A stretch of DNA of 46,960 nt from an uncultured Alphaproteobacteria bacterium (GTDB lineage: Bacteria; Pseudomonadota; Alphaproteobacteria; CAAHEQ01; UBA3637). Both the position numbers and the translations under genes were made by a program. Under the pieces are notes generated by a model. The model was not told the origin of the DNA. It saw only the letters and a list, made by a program, of their open reading frames with translations, and made no database searches. Shown one piece after another: positions 25,195-34,845 of the stretch. Where the stretch lies: assembly GCA_949286245.1 (NCBI GenBank), contig CASECF010000034.1, positions 1 through 46,960 on the forward strand, given 5' to 3'. Every line of letters starts with the position of its first letter. The first letter of the stretch is position 1.

Positions 25195-27615
25195 TTACCA
25201 ACCAAAGGTGACACCCGCACGAACGACGCCACTCTTTGAGCCACCATAAGCACCACCAACGTTCAACAATGTATTATCATTCAGGTAATGGAAAGCACCA
25301 ATGGCGAACCCTGCTCGATCACGATAAACACCCGTACCCATTGACAATTGAGTATCTCCGGCAGCCCGAGCATTCGGAACCAAAGCGGATAACGCAGCCA
25401 TGGAAGCGAAACCACCACGCACTTCATTTTCCAAACGTTGAACATCTGAATGGACACCATAAAGTTGACTATCCAATGTTCTTAATCCACTACTTAAGTC
25501 CGTCGTACCACTCAAATAACCGGTTGCGGCAAAATCCATATCACCAATTGTATTACCAACCGTCTGTAAACCAGAAGCAACTGACGTCGCCGTTGCATTA
25601 TTGATGGCCACATTGGCGGAACCAATATTTGTTCTATCACCAATAGCCGCATCCACTGCAGTTAGGTGGTCTTCAACCGTTGTTCCGGTAGCTAGGTTTG
25701 TCCCCGCACCATTTACTGCTAACTTATCGCTCAAGCCATGAATTTGACCGAGTGTTGCATCGATGTTATTCAAAGCTTCAACAACTGTTACCGGTGCCGT
25801 TCCTGTTCCGTTTGTGAGTGAATCACCAACAGAAGCTTGTTCATCACGAGCAGACAGTGTACTCATATCACCAATAGTGTTATTAATTGCATCAATATTG
25901 GCATTAACAGTCGCATTTGCCTGAACTCCATTAATTGCACTTGTAGTTGCCGTTCCAATATTGGAAGCCACCTGTGAAACAGCAGTTGTTAAATCGGAAC
26001 CAGTGGCAATGGGGTCATAAGATACAGAGGCGGTATTTTCATAGGTAAGAGTTCCAATAGCATTGCTAACTGATCCCAAAGCACCAGCAACCGTCACCGT
26101 TCCGGCACTACCATCACCCAAAGTTGCATCAGCTAAAACCGTATTTGAGTTCGCTCCAATAGCCCCACCGATTGTGGCATCCAAGCTGGCTAAATTTCCA
26201 TAAATGGATGTGCTGGATGAAACATGTGTTCCCCCACTCAAATCGGAAGAAGAGCCAATATTAGTATTGAGTTGAGCAACCGCATCAGAAACAGATGAAT
26301 TACTTGCTAAAGCATTACCAATACCTTTATCATAACCTTCCCAATTACGATCACCCAAAGCAAGATCCAAATCAGACAACGCCTCAGTGACCGTACTTGA
26401 AGCATCAGAAAAATTACCATTGGCCGTAGGTAATGACATATTGCCAATAGTATCACTCAGAATACCTAATGCTCCAGCGACCGTCACCGAACTGGAATCA
26501 CTACCCAAAGTCTCACTGGCTAAGACGCCACTTGTACCCATAGCCGTTCCCGCTCCGATCGTTGCTGTATTTTGAGCAATATCCGCCGTATTTTGAGCAA
26601 TATCTGCCGTATTTTGAGCGATATCCGCCGTATTTTGAGCAATATCTGCTTTATTTTGAGCAATATCTGTTTTATTTTGAGTGATATCAGCTGTATTTTG
26701 AGCAATATCTGCCGTATTTTGAGCAATAGCATCTGAATTTCCCTTCACAGCTGTATCCAATTTAACAACCGCATCCGTCAATGTATCTGTCGTTTCAACA
26801 TTCGCCAAACCAGTCTGGGCTGACAAGCCATCACCGACAATTCCTTGGAGTGCCGTTATACTGTCTGTATTTTGAGTGATATCGTCCGCATTTTTGGCAA
26901 TCGCATCATCCAGTGTTCCGAGAGCTCCGGCAACGGTTGTTCCATTTCCGATTTCGGATCCATTCAATGAACCGGTCGATGTAATCGTCGTACCAACTGC
27001 ATCGCTTAATGCAGTCAAGTCAGCAGAGTCGGCTTTTGCACTCAATGAGGTATCTACTTCCGTTTTCGTATACACATCTGTAGCATTTGCTTTTGTGGCA
27101 ATATCAACTGCATTCTGAGCAACCGCACTGTCCAGTGTTCCAAGAGCTCCGGCAACGGTTGTACCATTTCCGATTTCGGATCCATTTAATGAACCGGTCG
27201 ATGTAATCGTCGTACCAACTGCATCGCTTAATGCAGTCAAGTCAGCAGAGTCGGCTTTTGCACTCAATGAGGTATCTACTTCCGTTTTCGTATACACATC
27301 TGTAGCATCTGCCTTTGCTCCCAATGCCGTTTGCAAAGAGCCGGACGCAATAGAAGTATCTATAGCTGTATTAGCCAATCCCGTCACCGTCGTATCAAAA
27401 TCAGTAATATCTGTCGTGGCAAGCCCCGTCACATCAACTGTTGCCGTTCCTGATAATGAAGAACCACTTACAGTTAAATTACTCGTATCGACATTAAGCG
27501 ACGTTGCCTCAGCGTTCACAGCAATAGCAAGCCCAGCAATAATGGCTAAGCAATTTAACAAGACCCCTTTATAAAAGCGTCTTAATTCTCGAATAGTTGT
27601 TTTTGTTTGCTTCAT
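25195..27615 (-). CDS. YadA-type trimeric autotransporter adhesin
   Basis: A secreted surface adhesin (type Vc) of 806 residues. Residues 1-37 are a long signal peptide. The passenger is Ala/Thr/Asn/Asp-rich coiled coil and head material. Two nearly identical 74-residue units (ADATDVYTKTEVDTSLSAK and following) lie near 98-245. Eight heptads of DIAQNTA type lie at about 294-350. The last roughly 75 residues form the YadA anchor, ending in AGVTFGW with a terminal aromatic. The neck helix QRLENEVRGG precedes it. AAAGGAAG lies before the ATG. It follows the OmpA-like gene by 14 bp in one operon. The repeats make copy-number variation likely. Confidence 0.92.
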   Translation of the reverse strand: MKQTKTTIRELRRFYKGVLLNCLAIIAGLAIAVNAEATSLNVDTSNLTVSGSSLSGTATVDVTGLATTDITDFDTTVTGLANTAIDTSIASGSLQTALGAKADATDVYTKTEVDTSLSAKADSADLTALSDAVGTTITSTGSLNGSEIGNGTTVAGALGTLDSAVAQNAVDIATKANATDVYTKTEVDTSLSAKADSADLTALSDAVGTTITSTGSLNGSEIGNGTTVAGALGTLDDAIAKNADDITQNTDSITALQGIVGDGLSAQTGLANVETTDTLTDAVVKLDTAVKGNSDAIAQNTADIAQNTADITQNKTDIAQNKADIAQNTADIAQNTADIAQNTADIAQNTATIGAGTAMGTSGVLASETLGSDSSSVTVAGALGILSDTIGNMSLPTANGNFSDASSTVTEALSDLDLALGDRNWEGYDKGIGNALASNSSVSDAVAQLNTNIGSSSDLSGGTHVSSSTSIYGNLASLDATIGGAIGANSNTVLADATLGDGSAGTVTVAGALGSVSNAIGTLTYENTASVSYDPIATGSDLTTAVSQVASNIGTATTSAINGVQANATVNANIDAINNTIGDMSTLSARDEQASVGDSLTNGTGTAPVTVVEALNNIDATLGQIHGLSDKLAVNGAGTNLATGTTVEDHLTAVDAAIGDRTNIGSANVAINNATATSVASGLQTVGNTIGDMDFAATGYLSGTTDLSSGLRTLDSQLYGVHSDVQRLENEVRGGFASMAALSALVPNARAAGDTQLSMGTGVYRDRAGFAIGAFHYLNDNTLLNVGGAYGGSKSGVVRAGVTFGW
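26567..26734 (-). repeat. 21-bp minisatellite (eight units) in the autotransporter
   Basis: Eight copies of a unit containing TATTTTGAGCAATATC are spaced exactly 21 bp apart and encode heptads of the form DIAQNTA. The units differ at a few positions. Unit number changes would lengthen or shorten the coiled-coil stalk in register. Confidence 0.85.
26905..27318 (-). repeat. 222-bp-period tandem duplication in the autotransporter
   Basis: About 192 bp at 26905-27096 recur at about 27127-27318 with only a few base changes, at an offset of 222 bp (74 codons). The flanks of each unit have drifted more. High identity suggests a recent duplication or ongoing gene conversion. Confidence 0.85.
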
Positions 27616-27629
27616 ATTTCTTCCTTTCT

Positions 27630-28073
27630 TTAAAATAAATTCGAACGGCTTTCAATTTTAATTTCTGCTCGTCGTTGTGTTGTAGCCAGCTCAACCTGAC
27701 AGCAAGTCACTCTCGGTTCGGCCTTACCCTTACATTCCGTTGTAATACGGTCTGCGGATATTCCTTGTTCTATAAAATAAGCCTTGACGGTTTCTGCCCT
27801 GCGACACGATAACGCCAGATTGTATTTATCGCTTCCGATCTGATCGGTATAGCCACTGATAACAACCTGTCTGTCAGGAAACCGTTTTAACTTCTGTATC
27901 GGCCAACTTAATTTCTTTTCTTCATCAATTCTCATCTTTGCGGAATCAAAAGGAAAATAAACTTCCGGTTGGCATCCTTTTACAAAGCTCCCCTCACAAA
28001 CTCCGGAATGCCTCGGCATTGAACATGCCGACAACAACAAACATCCGGATAACAGCAATAAGGTGTATTTCAT
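27630..28073 (-). CDS. OmpA-like lipoprotein (Pal-type peptidoglycan binding)
   Basis: A 147-residue lipoprotein with lipobox LLSAC (lipidated Cys17). The OmpA C-terminal domain starts near residue 33 (VYFPFDSAKM). It carries the GYTDQIGSDKYNLALSCRRAE block that binds peptidoglycan, then a C-terminal RRAEI. It probably anchors the outer membrane to the wall. Six extra cysteines beyond the lipobox are unusual for Pal. AAGGAG lies 8 bp before the ATG. It leads the operon with the trimeric autotransporter, so it may support that adhesin's secretion or anchoring. Confidence 0.88.
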   Translation of the reverse strand: MKYTLLLLSGCLLLSACSMPRHSGVCEGSFVKGCQPEVYFPFDSAKMRIDEEKKLSWPIQKLKRFPDRQVVISGYTDQIGSDKYNLALSCRRAETVKAYFIEQGISADRITTECKGKAEPRVTCCQVELATTQRRAEIKIESRSNLF

Positions 28074-28160
28074 TTTTTTGTCTCCTTGTTGACCTAATCC
28101 CTATTTTCCGCTTTTCGCGTTTAGCCCAACATCGAACAGCAAAAAAAGGTCTACACTTTC

Positions 28161-28189
28161 TGTATATCCTACTTTTTAAACCAATTCAA
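28161..28189 (-). promoter_or_regulatory. Promoter of the OmpA-like/autotransporter operon
   Basis: On the minus strand, TTGAAT (28184-28189) and TATACA (28161-28166) are spaced 17 bp. Transcription would start near 28154, leaving a leader of about 80 bases before the ATG at 28073. Confidence 0.6.
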
Positions 28190-28488
28190 ACTTTTTTTCA
28201 TAAAAGTGTCATATTGTTAAATTTTCAGGTCATAAAAACTTATGATATATAGAATTTTGACAGCTTATTATATTTTTATAAAAGTATTTTTTACATAGAA
28301 TATAAAATAAAATCAACAGGATATTTCAATAATAAAAATAGAAAACAGATAAAATATTAAAAAAATAAAAAAAGATTGGACAAAATCGCATTTAGCGACT
28401 TAGACAGCCAAATAAAAATAGCCCCCTCCTTTTTCTCAATTTTGTGTATCAAAACAGGAGTTTCCAAAATTTCTACCACAAAAATCCG
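28190..28488. other. AT-rich gene-free region
   Basis: The whole gap 28074-28488 is 415 bp. Apart from the promoter and leader on the left I see only AT-rich sequence. A weak dyad (GTCGCTAAATGCGAT on the minus strand, near 28389-28403) and T/A-rich flanks lie about 90 bp after the dnaJ-like stop and may end that transcript. Confidence 0.4.
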
Positions 28489-29442
28489 TTAGCCAAAAGA
28501 GCGTGGATTAGGAGTTGGCTCCGACCAATTTTTGATAAAATCAGATAAAGCTGAATCCACTTTCTTGGGAAGAATGATGCTTATTTTTACCAATAAATCC
28601 CCCTTCCCCGTTACCCCTTTTCCTTTGAGACGTAAAGTTTCTCCGGAACTCACATAAGGGGGAATTTTCATAATAACGGACCCGGATGGAGTTGGGATTG
28701 TCAATTTCGTTCCCAAAACTGCTTCCTTCAAAGTGATCGGAAGTATCATAATAACATTATTTCCATCTCTGGAGTAAAGAGGATCAGATTGTACTTTTAT
28801 TTTAATCAGAGCGTCTCCGGCTTTATTCCCATATCCGAGTTCTCCTTGTCCTTTTAATCGCAAAACGGCATCTGTTTGAACGCCCGCCGGAATTTTAACC
28901 TTCAGAGCTTTTCCGTTGGCCAATTGAACAGTTGTTTCTCCACCGGTAATTGACAAATTAAAGGGGATACTCAACTCATACGAAACATCTCGTCCACCAG
29001 ACGCCTCATACCCGCCTCTAAATCCTCTTTGTGAACGACCGGCTCCCCCCATTCCGAATAAATCCGAAAAATTAAATCCGCCCCCTCCGAACATAGAGGC
29101 CAAATCTTCCGGATTGATCGAATGTGTTTCGTATCGGGCTCCACCGGCATTAAAACCGGAAAATCCTTGCCCGAATCCTCCTCCTGAGCGATCATAGGCA
29201 CCACTTCCGAAAGGTGTTGGATTCCCCTCACCATCAATTTCTCCGGCATCAAAACGTCGTCTTTTTTCCGGATCAGATAACAACTCATAAGCAGCCGTTA
29301 TAGCTTTAAATTTTTCAGCGGCTTTTTTGTCCGGATTAACGTCCGGATGCAATGTCCGAGCGAGCTTACGATAAGCTTTTTTAACTTCATCAGCAGAAGC
29401 TGATTTAGATACACCCAATAATTCATACGGATTTGTTGGCAT
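28489..29442 (-). CDS. DnaJ-family co-chaperone (CbpA type)
   Basis: A 317-residue J-domain protein that stimulates an Hsp70. The J domain covers residues 1-70 with HPD at 32-34. A Gly/Phe-rich linker follows (about 72-140), then two C-terminal substrate-binding domains. The CxxCxGxG zinc repeats of DnaJ are absent, so it is a type II (CbpA/DnaJ-B) protein. GAGGGA precedes the ATG. It diverges from the cation efflux gene across 60 bp. Canonical dnaJ is probably elsewhere. Confidence 0.92.
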   Translation of the reverse strand: MPTNPYELLGVSKSASADEVKKAYRKLARTLHPDVNPDKKAAEKFKAITAAYELLSDPEKRRRFDAGEIDGEGNPTPFGSGAYDRSGGGFGQGFSGFNAGGARYETHSINPEDLASMFGGGGFNFSDLFGMGGAGRSQRGFRGGYEASGGRDVSYELSIPFNLSITGGETTVQLANGKALKVKIPAGVQTDAVLRLKGQGELGYGNKAGDALIKIKVQSDPLYSRDGNNVIMILPITLKEAVLGTKLTIPTPSGSVIMKIPPYVSSGETLRLKGKGVTGKGDLLVKISIILPKKVDSALSDFIKNWSEPTPNPRSFG

Positions 29443-29502
29443 TTTTTATATCCCTCTATATCTTCTTCGTCAAATAATATAGATGTATTTTATCAAAAAT
29501 CT

Positions 29503-30447
29503 ATGGAAAAAACAAAAAAAAGATTATATAATGCCCAAATGATGTCAGAAAAGAAGAAAAGGAAAAACGAACGTTTAATGAAATTGGCGAGTATAGCCTC
29601 AGTGCTAACAGCCGTTTTTCTGATCGTAGCAAAACTGATTGCGTATCTGTTTACACACTCCGTCTCTATTCTCTCGAGTTTATTTGATTCTTGTCAAGAT
29701 TTGTTAACTTCAGCCGTTAATTTTATTGCGGTAAAACAGGCTATTGAGCCTCCTGACAAACAACACCGCTTCGGACATGGAAAAGCACAAGCCTTGGGAG
29801 GATTAATACAAGCCTTCATCATTTTAATTGCTTCTCTTTTTTTATTGAGTGAATCAATTTCCAGATTCATGGATCCAACACCTCTCGCTAGAATTAATAT
29901 TGGTATTTGGGTAACCGTCATCGCTATTATCGGGACAATTTCTTTAGTCCTTTTTCAATCATATGTCATTAAAAAGACTGGATCTTTATCTATTAAGGCG
30001 GATCAAGCGCATTATACCGGTGATATTTTAATGAACGTTGGTGTAATTATTTCTATGATTGCATCCCACTATTGGCAATTGTATTGGATTGATTCATTGT
30101 TTGGGATCGGTGTCAGTCTTTACCTACTTTTTGTTGTTTATCAAGTCTCTCGCGAATCTTTTGATATGCTGATGGATCATGAACTTCCCGATTCGTTTCG
30201 ACGAGGGATCAAAGATATTGTTTTATCTTATCCGGAGGTTATTAATATTCGAGATTTAAAGACCCGATCCTCGGGAGATTCCGTTTTTATTCAATTGACC
30301 GTTGAAATGGATGAGCAATTAACCCTAAAAAGCGCTCATAATTTAACCGAGTATATTGAAAACGGCATTCGCGAGAAATATCCCAATGCCGATATTCTCA
30401 TTCATCCGGAACCCTATTTGAAAGAAAATAAAAATGATTCTAGATGA
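29503..30447 (+). CDS. Cation diffusion facilitator (FieF-like metal efflux)
   Basis: An inner-membrane proton/metal antiporter of 314 residues, exporting Zn2+, Fe2+ or similar. Six helices lie at about 28-225. The metal-site aspartates appear in LFDSCQD (D62, D66), with the HRFGHGKAQALGG loop at 88-100. The cytoplasmic C-terminal domain (about 230-305) has the CDF ferredoxin-like fold. No good SD precedes the first ATG, and later ATGs at codons 13, 14 and 26 are no better. It overlaps the next gene by 14 bp. Confidence 0.9.
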   Translation: MEKTKKRLYNAQMMSEKKKRKNERLMKLASIASVLTAVFLIVAKLIAYLFTHSVSILSSLFDSCQDLLTSAVNFIAVKQAIEPPDKQHRFGHGKAQALGGLIQAFIILIASLFLLSESISRFMDPTPLARINIGIWVTVIAIIGTISLVLFQSYVIKKTGSLSIKADQAHYTGDILMNVGVIISMIASHYWQLYWIDSLFGIGVSLYLLFVVYQVSRESFDMLMDHELPDSFRRGIKDIVLSYPEVINIRDLKTRSSGDSVFIQLTVEMDEQLTLKSAHNLTEYIENGIREKYPNADILIHPEPYLKENKNDSR

Positions 30448-32014
30448 TCAACAACAAATTGTAGATGCTTTATCCGATCCTGCATCATATCCCCATGGGG
30501 TGAGCGAGGTCACACAAGTTCAATCCCATATTGCTTTTTTATTTTTGGCCGGCAATTATGTCTACAAGCTTAAACGATCTGTTTTATATCCCGATATTGA
30601 TTTCTCGACACCTGAAAAACGCAAGCTGGCCTGTTTGCAAGAAATGAAACGAAGTACCGTTTACGCCCCTCATCTGATTATCGGACTTAAACCAATCAAA
30701 CAACTTAAAAATGGGAAAATTCGAATTGGCGGAAAATTAGGGAAAGAAATCGATACGGTTTTGGTTATGAAACGTATTCCCGCCGAATCAATTTTAGAAA
30801 ACAAGCTTCCGTCTCCTGACTTTGATCGCTTTGAAGTGATGGATTTAGCTGAAAAATTAGCAGAATTACACTCAAAAGCAAAAACATTTCATAATCGTTG
30901 GGGAGAGGAGATCCTTAAAAAGACTATTTTAGAAAACGAAGCGATTTTATCTTGTTTTTGTCCGGATATTTTTGATAAAAAGCAATTAAACAAGCTAACC
31001 AAAAACAGTTTGGAGAATTTAAATAAAAATGCTCGTTTAATTACTATCCGTCAAAAAAGCGGTCATGTCAGAAAATGTCATGGCGATTTATTACTCTCCA
31101 ATATTGCCTACAACAATAAAAAATTTCTATTTTTTAGTCCTGTTGAATATAGTGAATCCATGGATACGATTGATACGTTATATGATCTAGCTTTTCTGAC
31201 AATGGATCTGGAAGCCAAAGGATTAAGGCGATTGGCCAATATGCTTTTCAATCACTATATGGCTTATACGAATGATATTGAAGGGATTCCGTTAATGCCT
31301 CTTTATCAGTCCATGCGTGCCGCCTCAAGAGCCGCCATTTGTGCCAAGAAAACAACTCTTTTATCAGGTGTTGAAAAAGAAAAAACAATCAAATCTGCTC
31401 AATTGTATTTCGAATTGGCATGCCATTTTATGACTTTGTTTAAACCACTCCTAATTGCCTGTGGCGGTCTGTCTGGCAGTGGAAAATCTCGAATAGCTCG
31501 AGAAATAGGCGGTTTAATGGATCCGGCTCCCGGTGCGGTTATTTTAAGAGATGATGTGATTAGAAAACAGATTAAAGGGATTAACTTAACAGATCGGATG
31601 AACCCAACCTATAATACACCCGCTTTTGAGAAAGTCGTTTATGATGTTTTAAAGCAACAAGCCAAAACAGCTCTTAAAATCGGTTCATGTGTTATTTTAG
31701 ATGCCCTTTTTTATAATGAAAAAGAAAGGAAATCCGTCATGGCTCTTGCCAAAGAAATGAAGGTTCCGTTTATCGGACTTTGGATGGATGCTCCCTTAAG
31801 TGTCCGAACGGAACGCGTCAAAACCAGAAAAAGAAACCCGTCCGATGTTAAAAAAGAAAGCGAACTCGAAAAACAACTGGCTCTTAAGACCGGTCCCATC
31901 ACATGGAATGTCATTTTAACGGATGGTCCCAGAGAGACAACCCTTCAAAAAGTTATTGATATTCTCTCACAACAAATAAAACTCCATCTACCGAATGACC
32001 ACCACCTCAAGTAG
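30434..32014 (+). CDS. Fused APH-like kinase and P-loop ATPase (COG2187 + COG0645)
   Basis: A 526-residue cytoplasmic protein with two domains. The N-terminal part (about 1-325) resembles aminoglycoside phosphotransferases, with HGDLLLSNIAY as catalytic loop and DTLYDLAFL as the following metal-binding region. The C-terminal part is a small-molecule kinase-like P-loop domain with Walker A GGLSGSGKS (about 342-350). The pair is a recognised uncharacterised fusion found across Proteobacteria. The usual Asn/Asp motif in the loop is FFSPVEYSES rather than LFDAIEFND, a deviation in the first kinase domain. The substrate is unknown. Confidence 0.85.
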   Translation: MILDDQQQIVDALSDPASYPHGVSEVTQVQSHIAFLFLAGNYVYKLKRSVLYPDIDFSTPEKRKLACLQEMKRSTVYAPHLIIGLKPIKQLKNGKIRIGGKLGKEIDTVLVMKRIPAESILENKLPSPDFDRFEVMDLAEKLAELHSKAKTFHNRWGEEILKKTILENEAILSCFCPDIFDKKQLNKLTKNSLENLNKNARLITIRQKSGHVRKCHGDLLLSNIAYNNKKFLFFSPVEYSESMDTIDTLYDLAFLTMDLEAKGLRRLANMLFNHYMAYTNDIEGIPLMPLYQSMRAASRAAICAKKTTLLSGVEKEKTIKSAQLYFELACHFMTLFKPLLIACGGLSGSGKSRIAREIGGLMDPAPGAVILRDDVIRKQIKGINLTDRMNPTYNTPAFEKVVYDVLKQQAKTALKIGSCVILDALFYNEKERKSVMALAKEMKVPFIGLWMDAPLSVRTERVKTRKRNPSDVKKESELEKQLALKTGPITWNVILTDGPRETTLQKVIDILSQQIKLHLPNDHHLK

Positions 32015-32583
32015 TCAACATGTATCATTCTGTTCATTGGTTTGAGAGTATTTTCTCATTTTAGTCATCTCAAAAGTAAAAGGGTCTATGTATTTTTCTC
32101 AAACATCTCAAGCACTCAAAAATGCTCAATGCCTCATTCTTAATATACTCAAAAAAAAAGAAAAATTGTAAAAAAAGATATAATCAAATTCGTTTTTATT
32201 TTGTTAGTTATTGAATAAGCTTACAATCTAATTACATCCAAAGAATCCGAAATTCAAATATTATCATTTTTTCAACAATACCAATTTTATACAACACTCT
32301 TTTGAAACCCAATAACACGAAGCGATCATCCTTCCTCGATCACTCAAATCAATCTCTCACAATTCAATCCTCTCAGACTTCCTATAAATTTAAATTAGCC
32401 TAAATATACCCAATCGCACTCTGAATATTTTACGTTTTACAAAATATTTTTGCACTTATTGAGCGTACGATAAAACACCTTTATCTTATGCATACCCACG
32501 GATATACAAGGCAATGAGAGCATAAGAGAGCTTCTCTTCTGTCCGACCGGCCTCTTGTCACCCCGAGAGGCACAGATGATTGA
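32015..32583. other. 569-bp gene-free region
   Basis: This lies between two convergent genes. I find no credible open frame or RNA gene. Two small dyads lie next to the ankyrin gene: AAGAGA/TCTCTT at 32524-32538 and GCCTCT/AGAGGC at 32550-32571. Either could help end the ankyrin transcript, though no T tract follows. The rest is AT-rich with scattered T and A runs. Confidence 0.4.
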
Positions 32584-34314
32584 TCATTGTTGAGACTTCA
32601 ATCGGCTCAGTTGTATTTGTTTTGAAATAAAGCTATTTTTGAGCTGTTTTTGAAATCGCTCTTGTTGGATTTCTTTTGGTCCATACTTTGTTATATTTGA
32701 ATAGACACTTTTTAATTTTTCATAAGTGTCAATTTGTTCACACTCAAAAACGCGTCCCAGGATATCCAACCCTTTCAATGTCTTAAAAAGATTTTCACTG
32801 TTTTTTCCGTCAATCAGTTGCCGATAAGTCATCTGAGATAAAAATTGGGAGGTATATTTTTCTCCGCGTAAAAGATTTATTATCTCTTTATTTCGTTTTC
32901 TCTGTGCCAATTCTAAAGCATTTTTTCCGTTTTTATCCCTGATAAACACATTCGCTCCAAATTCAAGCAAACATCGGACTAAATCCGGATTTTGATTAAA
33001 TACGGCATGCATAAGAGCCGTTTGTCCATTTTGATCTTGAAGATTTAAATCCACACCCCTTTGACACAAAGCCTCTACAAGTACTCGGCTATTTCTTTTC
33101 ACACACTCCATTAAAAGCGTCTCTCCAAATTGACTTTGATAATCCAGAGGGACCCCTTTTTGATATAACCAATCCAAGAGGGGAATAAACTTTTTATCTT
33201 TTATATGATCTTTTGTTAAAGAAGAGATTGAAATATTACAAAGAAAATCGAATAAAATATCAGGAGCCATCTTAACTTGTTTTTCTTCCATTTTAGCATA
33301 AATCTCCTGAACTATCGATAAATTTCCCATTCTAACAGCCAGATTAAAAGCGGTGCCTCCAAGATTATCTTTAAGGCAGACATCTGCCCCGTTTCGTAAC
33401 AACCGATGCACTAACTTAATATTTTCTCCTTCCACAGCCCTCATAAGAGCTGTACATCCGCAATTATCTTGCACATTCACATCAGGATTATATTTCAGTA
33501 AAAGATTAACTATCTTCCAATTTTTCTTGCCTATCTGTCGCATTAAAATAGTTTCACCATTTTGATCTTGAGCATTTAAATCAACCCCTTTTTGACAAAG
33601 TAATCGAAGGCATTTTAATTGTTCGGTTTCCCTGAGCAAATAATATCCCTTTTCAAAATACTCTATAATGCCACAACCCTCATTGTCTTTAAAAAAAATG
33701 CCGGCTCCCCGATCCAACAAAAATGAGACAATCTCCATATTTCTTGCCTGCAGAGCAAGCATTAACGGCGTCTGACCTCTCTGATTAAGCGCATCAATAT
33801 CAACACCTTTTTCACACAAAAAACAAACGATATCTTTATCCCCCGAATAACAGGCTCTATGAAGAGGTGTTTCATCTTGTTTCGTCCGGTCTTTCGGATT
33901 GGCTCCTCGATCTATCAACAACTTTACCAATTCAATTTGTCTTTGCTCGATTGCATATAAAAGAGGTGTCCAACCAAAACGATCTTTAAGGGAGACATCA
34001 ATGCCCAAATTAACCAAATAAATAATCATTTTATCTAGTTCATCAATCCGAATTTCATTTTCTTCCGATAATCCATCCGGCTTCTTCCAACATAAAGGAG
34101 CTCTTTTTTTGAAAAGCTCTATTAAAATGGGTTCTCCTTCTTCATTCAACATATTGATATCGGCACCTTGATGAAACAATCGATCAATTTCAGCATAATC
34201 AAAATTGCTCACCGCCCTCATGAAGGCCGTTCGACCTTCTTCATCTCGCTGATTAATTTTTCTCTCCGATTTTGAATTTTCCCATCCCCCAAATAAAAAT
34301 TTTAAGAAACTCAT
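32584..34314 (-). CDS. Ankyrin-repeat protein
   Basis: A 576-residue protein made largely of about 11 ankyrin repeats (roughly 30-510), recognisable by recurring GxTPLMxAL and LLxxGAD patterns. A C-terminal tail of about 65 residues is non-repeat. Repeats near 335-400 are irregular, so the solenoid has an insertion. There is no signal peptide; residues 3-9 are only mildly hydrophobic. Such proteins mediate protein binding and are often secreted effectors in host-associated bacteria, but no secretion signal is visible. The start at 34314 is chosen for GGGG at 5-8 bp; an upstream in-frame ATG adds 14 residues. Confidence 0.9.
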   Translation of the reverse strand: MSFLKFLFGGWENSKSERKINQRDEEGRTAFMRAVSNFDYAEIDRLFHQGADINMLNEEGEPILIELFKKRAPLCWKKPDGLSEENEIRIDELDKMIIYLVNLGIDVSLKDRFGWTPLLYAIEQRQIELVKLLIDRGANPKDRTKQDETPLHRACYSGDKDIVCFLCEKGVDIDALNQRGQTPLMLALQARNMEIVSFLLDRGAGIFFKDNEGCGIIEYFEKGYYLLRETEQLKCLRLLCQKGVDLNAQDQNGETILMRQIGKKNWKIVNLLLKYNPDVNVQDNCGCTALMRAVEGENIKLVHRLLRNGADVCLKDNLGGTAFNLAVRMGNLSIVQEIYAKMEEKQVKMAPDILFDFLCNISISSLTKDHIKDKKFIPLLDWLYQKGVPLDYQSQFGETLLMECVKRNSRVLVEALCQRGVDLNLQDQNGQTALMHAVFNQNPDLVRCLLEFGANVFIRDKNGKNALELAQRKRNKEIINLLRGEKYTSQFLSQMTYRQLIDGKNSENLFKTLKGLDILGRVFECEQIDTYEKLKSVYSNITKYGPKEIQQERFQKQLKNSFISKQIQLSRLKSQQ

Positions 34315-34477
34315 TTCTACCCCGTTTTTCAATATATCCTGTATTAAGATTATCACGTTTCAAATTTTTGTCAAGTTATTTAAATAAGTACAAGTAAAAA
34401 CAAAAACATTATGAATAATATAATCAATTCAATAAATTGAAAAATATAAAATAAAGGATTAAAAGAGTTTACCTCAT

Positions 34478-34513
34478 AAAAAACACCGGAGACATAAAAT
34501 CATCCGGTGTTGA
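34478..34513 (-). terminator. Terminator after tRNA-Arg(TCG)
   Basis: On the minus strand, ACACCGGA/TCCGGTGT arms are followed by a run of Ts, just 3 bp after the tRNA 3' end. The loop is about 14 bases. Confidence 0.75.
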
Positions 34514-34515
34514 AA

Positions 34516-34592
34516 TGGCACACCCGACAGGATTCGAACCTACAACCTTCTGATCCGAAGTCAGATGCTCTATCCAGTTGAGCTACGGGTGC
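34516..34592 (-). tRNA. tRNA-Arg (anticodon TCG)
   Basis: A complete 77-base cloverleaf with encoded CCA. The acceptor stem GCACCCG pairs with CGGGTGT (G1-U72 wobble). The anticodon stem TCTGA/TCAGA encloses loop CTTCGGA, giving anticodon TCG, which reads CGA. The T loop is TTCGAAT. It differs from the next tRNA-Arg at only five positions. Confidence 0.95.
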
Positions 34593-34810
34593 TTGTTGAT
34601 GAAAGTATATTTACACCCTTTTCAAAAAAAATTGCAAGCTTTTTTTGATTTTTATTCACATAAAAATATCTGTCGTTTACTATTCTTCTCATGATCAATG
34701 TTTCTAAAAAGACTCTTTTTGGGGTCTTCCTGTCACTTTTATTCGAAACAATGATCAACTTTTATTCCGAACTTCCGTAAAGAGAATTCTCTCTACCTAA
34801 TTCTTTTTCA

Positions 34811-34843
34811 AAAAAAATCCCCTCACCATCAGGAAAGGGGATA
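34811..34843 (-). terminator. Terminator after tRNA-Arg(ACG)
   Basis: On the minus strand, a stem ATCCCCT/AGGGGAT with a short loop is followed by a run of eight Ts. It lies 3 bp after the tRNA 3' end. Confidence 0.8.
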
Positions 34844-34845
34844 AA

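Noticed and set aside
26567-26734. CRISPR-like regular repeats
   Set aside because: The 21-bp units are contiguous, in frame and coding for heptads of an adhesin; there are no spacers.
32015-32583. Hidden RNA gene or small ORF in the 569-bp gap
   Set aside because: Only short frames and weak dyads are present; nothing matched a known RNA fold.
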